This document shows, piece by piece, positions 5,554 to 12,138 of a stretch of DNA of 12,138 bases. The position numbers and the translations under genes were made by a program. The stretch covers positions 1-12,138 of the forward strand of contig PWSB01000198.1 in NCBI GenBank assembly GCA_003563375.1. The letters are read 5' to 3'. The notes beneath the pieces are model-generated. The model did no database searches and was not told the origin of the DNA. It saw only the letters and a program-made list of their open reading frames with translations. The number at the start of each line of letters is the position of its first letter. The first letter of the stretch is position 1. Source of the stretch: Actinomycetota bacterium (GTDB taxonomy: Bacteria > Actinomycetota > Humimicrobiia > Humimicrobiales > Humimicrobiaceae).

Positions 5554-7140
5554 ATGAAAGAGAAAGTATTAGTAACAGACGGGATATCGCCACAGGCAAG
5601 ACAGAAATTGGAGGGGCATTTTACAGTCGAAGAAAAAAAAGGCATAGATGCCCAAGAGCTAAAAAAAATAATCGGCGGCTATGATGCCATCATTATAAGG
5701 AGTGCGACAAAGCTTACTGCTGACATAATCCAAAATGCGGATAGGATGAAGATAATAGGAAGGGCAGGGATAGGTGTAGATAACGTTGACCTGGATTCGG
5801 CAACGAAAAAAGGCATAATAGTGGTCAATGCACCTGCAAGCAATGCTGTGACCGTCGCAGAACATACTATCGGGCTCCTGCTTGCCGTGGTAAGGAAGAT
5901 ACCATCCGCTGACAGTTCACTAAAGCAGGGAAGATGGGAAAAATCCAAGTTTAAGGGAATAGAGGTGGAAGGCAAGACCCTTGGTATTGTGGGTTTTGGC
6001 CAGATAGGAGGCCTTGTTGCCAAAAAAGCGATGGGGCTTGGCATGAAGGTGATAGCTTATGATCCTTATGTTTCAAGTGAGCGTTTTAACCAGCTAAGTA
6101 TAGAAAAGGCCGAAAAGCTTGAAGATGTCTATAATTCTGCAGATTTTATATCCATCCATCTTCCCAAGAATAAGGATACGCTGGGCATGTTTGACAGCAA
6201 AGAATTGAAAAAGATAAAAAAAGGAACCATACTTTTAAATGTTGCAAGGGGCGGAATAGTAGTAGAAGAAGATCTAGCCCAGGCTATAAAAGAAGGCCAC
6301 ATAGGCGGAGCGGCGATCGATGTATATGAGAAGGAACCCTGTACAGGTTCCCCGCTTTTTAAACTTGACCCTGTGGTATGTACCCCCCACCTAGGGGCTT
6401 CCACAGCTGAAGCCCAGAACAGGGCCGGGACCATGATAGCCGACCAGGTCATAGATGTCCTCCAGGGGCATTCCCCTGCCTTTCCGGTAAATGCTCCTTC
6501 TGTTAGGCCGGAGGTCATGGAGGCTATATCTCCCTACTTTGAGCTCTGCAATGCCCTTGGTAAACTTTTTTCAGGGCTCTACGATGGAAACCTGGAGTCT
6601 ATCAAGATTATATTCAGCGGGAAAGTCTCTGAGTATGATACCAGGATGCTCAAATCGATAATAATGGTAAACATCCTAAAAAAATATTCCAGGGAGGTAA
6701 ATATGGTAAACGCAGGTTTGATCGCCCAGGAAAATGGCCTCGATGTGGAAGAAGTGAAAAAAAGCGAGGCCAGGGATTTTGTAAACCTTATAACCGTAGA
6801 GGGCAGGGGCAAAGATTCCAGCCTTACTATATCGGGCACAATTACAGGCAAAAAGAACCAGCCAAGGTTTATAGGGATAGATGAATTTGAATTGGACATG
6901 TTCCCTTCAAGGAACATGGCCTTTATAAGGTATAAGGATATACCCGGCCAGATAGGCAAGATAGGTACCGCTTTCGGAAAACTGGGAATAAATATTGCCG
7001 CAATGCATGTAGGCAGAAAGAAGAAGAGCGGGGATGCGGTCATGGGTCTTAACCTGGATTCAGAAGTCGATGCCAAAATGATTGAAAAATTCAAAAAGAT
7101 GTCCGGTTTCGAAAATATAAAGACCATTAATCTGGAGTAG
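5554..7140 (+). CDS. serA: D-3-phosphoglycerate dehydrogenase (long, ASB-ACT type)
   Basis: SerA oxidises 3-phosphoglycerate to 3-phosphohydroxypyruvate with NAD+, the first step of serine synthesis. The protein is 528 aa from ATG 5554, matching the long type-1 enzymes. The substrate-binding domain lies at about 1-95 and 290-315. The Rossmann NAD domain (about 100-285) has GFGQIG (147-152) and Asp170 at the end of beta-2. The catalytic triad is Arg232 (NVARGG), Glu261 (EKEP) and His279 (TPHLGAST). The allosteric substrate-binding (ASB) domain is at about 320-450 and a C-terminal ACT domain at about 456-528. In the ACT domain Tyr460, Asp462 and Asn480 line up with serine-contacting residues of the mycobacterial enzyme, so serine feedback is likely (inference). 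It starts four bases after the aminotransferase and ends seven bases before leuA. Confidence 0.95.
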   Translation: MKEKVLVTDGISPQARQKLEGHFTVEEKKGIDAQELKKIIGGYDAIIIRSATKLTADIIQNADRMKIIGRAGIGVDNVDLDSATKKGIIVVNAPASNAVTVAEHTIGLLLAVVRKIPSADSSLKQGRWEKSKFKGIEVEGKTLGIVGFGQIGGLVAKKAMGLGMKVIAYDPYVSSERFNQLSIEKAEKLEDVYNSADFISIHLPKNKDTLGMFDSKELKKIKKGTILLNVARGGIVVEEDLAQAIKEGHIGGAAIDVYEKEPCTGSPLFKLDPVVCTPHLGASTAEAQNRAGTMIADQVIDVLQGHSPAFPVNAPSVRPEVMEAISPYFELCNALGKLFSGLYDGNLESIKIIFSGKVSEYDTRMLKSIIMVNILKKYSREVNMVNAGLIAQENGLDVEEVKKSEARDFVNLITVEGRGKDSSLTISGTITGKKNQPRFIGIDEFELDMFPSRNMAFIRYKDIPGQIGKIGTAFGKLGINIAAMHVGRKKKSGDAVMGLNLDSEVDAKMIEKFKKMSGFENIKTINLE

Positions 7141-7147
7141 TGCTGCC

Positions 7148-8656
7148 ATGGCCAGAAAAATATATATTTTTGATACTACATTAAGGGATGGGGAGCAGGC
7201 TCCTGGCATACACCTGAGCGTAAAAGAGAAGCTCGAGATAGCGCATCAGCTTGAGAAGCTAAATGTAGACGTAATCGAGGCTGGGTTTCCAATTTCTTCT
7301 GCAAGTGAATTTGAATCAGTTAAAGAAGTAGCGTCCAATATAAGGGAAAGGGGTGTAGCTGCACTGGCAAGAGCGGTTAAAAAAGATATCGATACAGCAG
7401 GCCAGGCCCTAAAAAGCGCCTTCCAGCCGGTCATACATACCTTTATTTCCTCTTCAGATATACATCTAGAATATCAGTTCAAAAAGACCAGGGATGAGGC
7501 TCTTGAGATGGCTGCCGATGCTGTAAAAAGAGCCAGGGATTATACAGATATAGTCGAGTTTTCAGCCATGGATGCAACCCGCAGCGACAGGGATTTCCTT
7601 TGCAGGCTTTTTGAGGCGGCTATTAAAAACGGAGCGAGGATAATCAATGTTCCGGATACCGTGGGTTATGCAATACCTGGAGAGTTTTCAGCATTGATAA
7701 AATATATAAGTGAAAATGTCCATGGAATCGAAGATGTAATAATTAGTGTTCATTGCCACGACGACCTTGGCCTGGCAGTAGCAAACTCCATAATGGCCGT
7801 GGAGCAGGGAGCCAGCCAAATAGAATGTGCGGTAAACGGCATAGGGGAGAGGGCGGGCAATGCTTCCCTTGAAGAGGCGGTCATGGTAATAGATACCAGA
7901 AAGAAAGACCTGGATGTATACACGGATATAAAGACTGAGGAAATAATGAACACCAGCAGCCTGGTACGGTATCTAACCGGTTACCTGGTCCCACCCAATA
8001 AAGCCATCGTAGGTAAAAACGCCTTTATCCACGAAGCAGGCATACACCAGGATGGGATGCTTAAGGAAAGGTCTACCTATGAGATAATAAAACCTGAGGA
8101 TATCGGTGTAAAATCCTCCAGCCTTGTCCTGGGCAAGCATTCTGGAAGGCACGCATTTGTAAAAAGGCTTGAGGAGCTTGACCTTAGACTTGAAGGTGAA
8201 GATCTTGAGAACGCTTTTAATCGTTTTAAAGCGCTTGCAGATAAAAAAGGCAGGATAAATGATAAAGACTTAAAAGCTATTGTAGAAGATGAGATAAGGG
8301 AGGTGTCCCAGCATTTTAAGCTTGATTTTTATCAGGTCATAAGCGGCACCAACGTAAAGGCCACTGCTACCATTGGCATTGAAACAGGTAACGGCATGCA
8401 GCAGGCGGCTGCATGCGGAGACGGCCCCGTGGATGCATCTTTTAGGGCTATTGATTCTATAACAGGACTCAATACCCAGCTGGTCGATTACAATATAGAA
8501 GCTGTATCGGAAGGAAAAGATGCTATAGGTTCTGTCCGGATAACCGTAAGCTCTGAGGGCAAAGAGGTAATGGGGAGCGGGATCAGCACCGATATAGTCG
8601 AGGCCAGCATAAAGGCATATGTGGATGCAATGAATAGGATAATGGAAACCTCATAG
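7148..8656 (+). CDS. leuA: 2-isopropylmalate synthase
   Basis: LeuA condenses 2-ketoisovalerate with acetyl-CoA to give 2-isopropylmalate, the committed step of leucine synthesis. The 502-aa protein has an N-terminal TIM barrel (about 1-270) with FDTTLRDGEQAPG (8-20; catalytic Arg13, metal ligand Asp14) and HCHDDLGLAVAN (202-213; metal ligands His202 and His204), and NGIGERAGNASLEE (230-243). Linker subdomains contain KNAFIHEAGIHQDG (290-303). The C-terminal LeuA regulatory domain (about 390-500) binds leucine in characterised enzymes. GGAG at the end of serA lies ten bases before the ATG. It is distinguished from the second HMGL-like gene of the window (cimA) by the EAGFP and DATRSD signatures typical of LeuA; a homocitrate-synthase role is unlikely given the leuCD neighbours. 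Confidence 0.95.
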   Translation: MARKIYIFDTTLRDGEQAPGIHLSVKEKLEIAHQLEKLNVDVIEAGFPISSASEFESVKEVASNIRERGVAALARAVKKDIDTAGQALKSAFQPVIHTFISSSDIHLEYQFKKTRDEALEMAADAVKRARDYTDIVEFSAMDATRSDRDFLCRLFEAAIKNGARIINVPDTVGYAIPGEFSALIKYISENVHGIEDVIISVHCHDDLGLAVANSIMAVEQGASQIECAVNGIGERAGNASLEEAVMVIDTRKKDLDVYTDIKTEEIMNTSSLVRYLTGYLVPPNKAIVGKNAFIHEAGIHQDGMLKERSTYEIIKPEDIGVKSSSLVLGKHSGRHAFVKRLEELDLRLEGEDLENAFNRFKALADKKGRINDKDLKAIVEDEIREVSQHFKLDFYQVISGTNVKATATIGIETGNGMQQAAACGDGPVDASFRAIDSITGLNTQLVDYNIEAVSEGKDAIGSVRITVSSEGKEVMGSGISTDIVEASIKAYVDAMNRIMETS

Positions 8657-8658
8657 GC

Positions 8659-8665
8659 AAAGGAG
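8659..8665 (+). promoter_or_regulatory. Ribosome binding site supporting the TTG start of leuC
   Basis: AAAGGAG lies seven bases before TTG 8673, ideal spacing. No ATG lies near enough in frame to compete. Confidence 0.65.
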
Positions 8666-8672
8666 TCATAAA

Positions 8673-9947
8673 TTGCAAAAAAACCCCCAGACCATAGCCC
8701 AGAAGATCCTGGCAGCACATTGCGGAAGGGATCATGTAGGGCAGGGAGAAATAATAAATGCAGAAGTGGATATAGTATTGGGAAATGATATAACCATGCC
8801 CCTGGCCATAAAAGAATTTAAAAAGATTGGTGTAGACAGGGTCTTTGACAAAGATAAAATAGTCATAATCCCCGACCATTTTACCCCCAATAAAGACATC
8901 CAGTCTGCCCAGCAATGCAAAGCGGTAAGGGAGTTCGCCTCTGAATTTAAGATAAAGAACTACTTTGAAGTAGGCAGGATGGGTATCGAGCATGCCCTTC
9001 TCCCTGAACAGGGCCTTGTGGTCGCAGGGGACCTGATCATAGGAGCAGATTCACATACCTGTACCTATGGTGCGCTTGGGGCGGCTTCGACTGGAGTAGG
9101 AAGCACAGACCTGGCAGTGGCTATGGCAACGGGAAAACTCTGGTTTAGGGTCCCCTCCAGTATAAAGTTTGAGTTTAAAAATAATCTAAAACCCTGGATA
9201 ACAGGCAAGGATTTGATACTTTATACCATAGGTATGATAGGGGTTGACGGAGCACTTTATAAATCCATGGAGTTTACGGGAGCTGCCATAGACAGGCTTT
9301 CAATGGATTCCAGGTTCACTATGTCAAATATGGCCATAGAAGCAGGAGGAAAGTTCGGCATAATAGAAGTAGATGAGATTACTGAAACATACCTCAAAGG
9401 AAGGGCCCAAAGACCTTATAAGGTCTACAGCAGCGACCCTGGAGCTGAATATGACCAGGTTTTTGAGATAGACTGCAGCCAGATAGACCTCCAGGTATCT
9501 GTGCCCCACCTTCCTTCAAATGCAAAGCCTGCGGCACAGCTTTCGGACATAACAATAGACCAGGTGGTTATTGGTTCCTGCACAAATGGAAGGATGGAAG
9601 ACCTGGAAGTCGCGGCCAAAATAATCGAAGGCAAAAAGGTGAAGGAAGGCTTGAGGGTGATAATAATACCTGCAACCCAGAATATCTACCTTGAAGCGAT
9701 GAAGAGAGGTTATTTAAAAATATTCGTGGAAGCAGGCTGCGTGGTAAGCACTCCCACATGCGGGCCTTGCCTGGGAGGCCATATGGGCATATTGGCCCAG
9801 GGGGAGAGAGCTCTCTCTACTACCAACAGAAACTTTGTGGGAAGGATGGGCCACCCTAGCAGCGAGGTCTACCTATGCGGCCCCGCGGTGGCTGCGGCCT
9901 CTGCATTAACAGGCAAAATCTCTATACCCGGGGAGGGAGCAAGATGA
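8673..9947 (+). CDS. leuC: 3-isopropylmalate dehydratase, large (Fe-S) subunit
   Basis: With LeuD it isomerises 2-isopropylmalate to 3-isopropylmalate; with citramalate it gives 3-methylmalate, so it can also serve the CimA isoleucine route. The protein is 424 aa, the short LeuC/homoaconitase type (about 420 aa) rather than the roughly 465-aa enterobacterial type. Aconitase-family signatures are GADSHTCTYGALG (124-136), IGSCTNGRMEDL (300-311, cluster Cys303) and STPTCGPCLGGHMG (359-372, cluster Cys363 and Cys366), so all three [4Fe-4S] ligands are present. It starts with TTG, 16 bases after leuA, behind a strong SD. Its stop overlaps the leuD start (ATGA), so the two subunits are probably translationally coupled. 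A homoaconitase activity is formally possible from sequence alone, but the leuA and cimA context supports LeuC. Confidence 0.94.
   Translation: MQKNPQTIAQKILAAHCGRDHVGQGEIINAEVDIVLGNDITMPLAIKEFKKIGVDRVFDKDKIVIIPDHFTPNKDIQSAQQCKAVREFASEFKIKNYFEVGRMGIEHALLPEQGLVVAGDLIIGADSHTCTYGALGAASTGVGSTDLAVAMATGKLWFRVPSSIKFEFKNNLKPWITGKDLILYTIGMIGVDGALYKSMEFTGAAIDRLSMDSRFTMSNMAIEAGGKFGIIEVDEITETYLKGRAQRPYKVYSSDPGAEYDQVFEIDCSQIDLQVSVPHLPSNAKPAAQLSDITIDQVVIGSCTNGRMEDLEVAAKIIEGKKVKEGLRVIIIPATQNIYLEAMKRGYLKIFVEAGCVVSTPTCGPCLGGHMGILAQGERALSTTNRNFVGRMGHPSSEVYLCGPAVAAASALTGKISIPGEGAR
9931..9939 (+). promoter_or_regulatory. Ribosome binding site deciding the leuD start
   Basis: A purine-rich GGGAGGGAG inside the end of leuC places GGAGG seven bases before ATG 9944. 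The frame is open further upstream to 9875, but that would overlap leuC by 70 bases and add 23 residues foreign to LeuD. Confidence 0.65.
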
Positions 9948-10438
9948 TCATCAAGGATAAGGCAATAAAATACGGAAATAATGTGGATACGGATGTGATC
10001 ATACCTGCAAGGCACCTTACAAGTACCGAGGAAAGCGAACTTGCCATGCATTGTTTTGAAGACCTGGACAAAGATTTTAAAAAGAAATTGGCCTGGGGAA
10101 AGATAGTAGTAGCGGGAGCTAATTTCGGCTGTGGTTCTTCAAGGGAACATGCGCCCATTGCAATAAAGGCCAGCGGGGTCAGGCTGGTCATCGCTTCCTC
10201 TTTTGCGCGTATCTTTTTCAGGAATGCTATAAACATAGGGCTTCCTCTGGTGCAGAGCGAGGAGGCGGCCCAAAATATTATGCAGGGTGATGAGCTGGAG
10301 GCGGACCTTGGCGGGGGGACAATAAAGAACCTTACCAGAGGCAAAGTCTATAGGATAAATCCCCTTCCCGATTTTATACAGGGAGTTATAAAAAGCGGAG
10401 GTTATATCGAATTTATAAAAAAAGAGCTTGGAAAATAA
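9944..10438 (+). CDS. leuD: 3-isopropylmalate dehydratase, small subunit
   Basis: LeuD is the swivelling domain-4 subunit that completes the LeuC active site. It is 164 aa from ATG 9944, the usual length for the short LeuD/HacB type that partners 420-aa LeuC. Visible motifs are YGNNVDTDVIIPARHLT (10-26, including the substrate-recognition loop after IPAR), GANFGCGSSREHAPIA (58-73, active-site Ser/Arg loop) and SFARIFFRNAINIGLPLV (86-103). The ATG overlaps the leuC TGA by 4 bases. It is followed by a 73-base gap before cimA; leuB, often next in such operons, is not present here. Confidence 0.95.
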   Translation: MIIKDKAIKYGNNVDTDVIIPARHLTSTEESELAMHCFEDLDKDFKKKLAWGKIVVAGANFGCGSSREHAPIAIKASGVRLVIASSFARIFFRNAINIGLPLVQSEEAAQNIMQGDELEADLGGGTIKNLTRGKVYRINPLPDFIQGVIKSGGYIEFIKKELGK

Positions 10439-10482
10439 GGAGCCCTTTTATTAGCAACTTTATTCCTGTATACTTTATTGCT

Positions 10483-10497
10483 TAAGAAAATTTCTTA
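10483..10497 (+). repeat. Short palindrome next to the cimA ribosome binding site
   Basis: TAAGAAA (10483-10489) and TTTCTTA (10491-10497) form a 7-base inverted repeat around one A. The right arm touches AGAGGA (10497-10502), the SD of cimA. It could be a small operator or a weak hairpin affecting translation, or it may be chance in AT-rich sequence. The remainder of the 73-base gap has TATACT at 10469-10474 but no convincing -35 box. Confidence 0.25.
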
Positions 10498-10511
10498 GAG
10501 GATGTAGTTAT

Positions 10512-12107
10512 ATGAAAAAAAATAAAATACATGTTTTTGATACCACGCTAAGGGATGGGACCCAGAGTGCAGATGTCTCATTATCGGTCAGGGACAAACT
10601 TTTAATAATAGATAGACTTAATGATATAGGCATTGATTATATAGAGGTGGGGTTTCCCGCCTCAAATCCAAAAGACGAGGAACTTTTTTCGCATTTGAAA
10701 AAAAGGAATTATGATTATTCCAAAATCGTTGCTTTTGGAAGGACAAGATACAAGGACTCATTGGCAGAAAAAGATGGAAACATGAAACTGCTGGTAGGAT
10801 CAGGAGCTGACAGCATATGCATATTTGGAAAGTCATCTTCCCTTCATGCTGAAAAAGTAATTGAGACAAGCCTGCAGAATAATCTGGACATGATATATGA
10901 TTCTGTAAAATACCTAAAGAAATATTTTACAGAGATAATCTTTGACGGGGAACATTTTTTTGATGGATACAGATTAAACCCTGCTTATGCTGTAAAGACC
11001 CTGAAGGCTGCTGAGGAGGCTGGAGCTGATTATATAGTATTATGTGACACCAATGGGGGTTTTTTGCCTGGAGAGGCTGTAGAGATAGTAGAGGCAGTCG
11101 CCAAAAAAATAAGGGCGCCTTTAGGGGTGCATTTTCATAATGACAGTGGTTGTGCTGTGGCCAATACTGTATATTCTGTTCAAAAAGTTGATAGGGTTAA
11201 AATGGTGCAGGGCACCATCAATGGGTATGGTGAAAGGTGCGGCAATGCTGATCTTTGCCAGATAGTGCCAAATCTTGAACTTAAACTAAAAAAACAGTGT
11301 TTGAAGGAAGGGAACCTTTCCCATATCACAAATCTTTCCAGGTTTGTAAGCGAAGTAGCTAACCAGGTCGCTAACAACCACCAGCCTTTTGTGGGCCAGA
11401 GTGCTTTCGCCCATAAAGGAGGCATGCATGCCAGCGGAGTTAGCAAAATATCCATGGCGTTTGAACATATAGAGCCTGAAAAGGTGGGCAATACAAGACA
11501 GATACTCATATCTGAACTTTCTGGGAAAAAATCTATCATACTCAAAGCGAAAGAATTCGGGATAAATCTGGAAAATGATCTAGAGAAGGTCTCAGAACTT
11601 CTTAGCAGGATACAAAATATGGAGCATGAAGGATATCAGTTTGAAGCTGCCGATGGAAGTTTTGAGCTGATGGTAAGGGATGTGGTTGGAGCTAAAAAGA
11701 AATTTTTCAATCTGGAAAGCTTCCGGGTGTTAAATGAGATAAGCTCCGAAAGGAAGATGATGTCCGAGGCAACCGTAAAGGTATATATAGGAGGAAACCG
11801 CATAATAGAGACTGCTGAAGGAAATGGACCGGTAAACGCATTAGACAGGGCCCTGCGGAAAGCTATTACCAATTGTTATCCCGAAATTGAAAAGATCGAG
11901 CTTTCGGATTTCAAGGTAAGGGTCTTAAACGAGAAAAAGGGCACTGCTGCAGTGGTCAGGGTGCTTATAGAATCAACGGATGGAGAAAAGACCTGGGGAA
12001 CCATAGGGGTTTCCCAAAATATTATAGAGGCAAGCTGGCAGGCCCTTGAGGACAGCATCGTGTATGGCTTGATGCATGTCCAGAATTCAAAAAAAGAAGG
12101 TGCCTAG
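10512..12107 (+). CDS. cimA: (R)-citramalate synthase (CimA / LeuA2 type)
   Basis: CimA condenses pyruvate and acetyl-CoA to (R)-citramalate, the first step of the threonine-independent route to 2-ketobutyrate and isoleucine. The 531-aa length matches the CimA family. The N-terminal TIM barrel has FDTTLRDGTQ (9-18; Arg14, metal ligand Asp15), IFDGEHFFDGYRLNP (143-157), LCDTNGG (177-183), HFHNDSGCAVAN (207-218; metal ligands His207 and His209) and QGTINGYGERCGNADL (233-248). These are followed by FAHKGGMHASGV (299-310) and a C-terminal LeuA-type regulatory domain (about 395-520), the usual site of isoleucine control. The HFFDGY and NGYGERCGN motifs separate it from LeuA. The SADVSLS and EVGFPASNPKD segments differ from the more usual GEGISFS and EGGWPGSNPKD, so it is a divergent member. 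AGAGGA lies nine bases before the ATG. Confidence 0.93.
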   Translation: MKKNKIHVFDTTLRDGTQSADVSLSVRDKLLIIDRLNDIGIDYIEVGFPASNPKDEELFSHLKKRNYDYSKIVAFGRTRYKDSLAEKDGNMKLLVGSGADSICIFGKSSSLHAEKVIETSLQNNLDMIYDSVKYLKKYFTEIIFDGEHFFDGYRLNPAYAVKTLKAAEEAGADYIVLCDTNGGFLPGEAVEIVEAVAKKIRAPLGVHFHNDSGCAVANTVYSVQKVDRVKMVQGTINGYGERCGNADLCQIVPNLELKLKKQCLKEGNLSHITNLSRFVSEVANQVANNHQPFVGQSAFAHKGGMHASGVSKISMAFEHIEPEKVGNTRQILISELSGKKSIILKAKEFGINLENDLEKVSELLSRIQNMEHEGYQFEAADGSFELMVRDVVGAKKKFFNLESFRVLNEISSERKMMSEATVKVYIGGNRIIETAEGNGPVNALDRALRKAITNCYPEIEKIELSDFKVRVLNEKKGTAAVVRVLIESTDGEKTWGTIGVSQNIIEASWQALEDSIVYGLMHVQNSKKEGA

Positions 12108-12138
12108 TCCCCATTCTGCTAAATCCTTATATTTTGTA
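12108..12138. other. Trailing 31 bases after cimA, nothing recognised
   Basis: AT-rich sequence with no hairpin, promoter or start codon I can support. Whether the operon continues (for example with leuB) cannot be seen. Confidence 0.5.

Noticed and set aside
8583..8993. 136-aa minus-strand frame spanning the leuA-leuC junction
   Set aside because: It crosses two genes that are intact on the plus strand, has no recognisable motif and no promoter support.
10446..10474. Promoter in the leuD-cimA gap
   Set aside because: TATACT is a fair -10 box, but the -35 position reads TTTTAT, a poor match, so support is too weak to list.

Overview
The window is a single-direction (+ strand) bacterial amino-acid biosynthesis cluster. 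Eight of its nine complete enzyme genes belong to or directly flank branched-chain amino acid (BCAA) synthesis. In order they are ilvD, ilvB, ilvN, a class V aminotransferase gene, serA, leuA, leuC, leuD and cimA. The genes are tightly packed (gaps of 4 to 32 bases and one 4-base ATGA overlap from ilvB to leuD), with longer gaps before ilvD, ilvB and cimA. All are intact. Arg is written mostly with AGG/AGA and Ile often with ATA, GC content looks moderate, and Shine-Dalgarno (SD) sites are strong with some TTG starts. This fits a bacterium, possibly an uncultivated anaerobic lineage, but the sequence does not let me name a phylum with confidence.

Region 1 (1-378): the C-terminal end of an unrelated upstream gene (a CxxC zinc-ribbon tail), its probable intrinsic terminator (66-102), and a long leader in front of ilvD. 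The leader holds a good extended -10 promoter (104-132) and a 34-codon ORF (177-281) very rich in Leu/Ile/Val codons. It also holds two mutually exclusive RNA hairpins (260-300 followed by a T tract, and 279-333). I read this as a leader-peptide attenuator for BCAA genes. It is the most interesting part of the window and is not an annotated gene.

Region 2 (379-4350): ilvD (dihydroxyacid dehydratase), then a 116-base gap with an internal promoter overlapped by a long inverted repeat, then ilvBN (acetohydroxyacid synthase catalytic and ACT regulatory subunits).

Region 3 (4383-7140): a class V aminotransferase and a full-length three-domain 3-phosphoglycerate dehydrogenase (serA), probably two steps of serine synthesis. 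They sit where many BCAA operons carry ilvC.

Region 4 (7148-12107): leuA, leuCD and cimA. LeuA opens the leucine branch. CimA makes citramalate from pyruvate and acetyl-CoA, opening the threonine-independent isoleucine route. LeuCD can serve both branches and IlvBN/IlvD serve all three products. Not seen in the window are ilvC, leuB, ilvE, a threonine deaminase gene and serB; they must lie elsewhere or just outside. The last 31 bases hold nothing recognisable.
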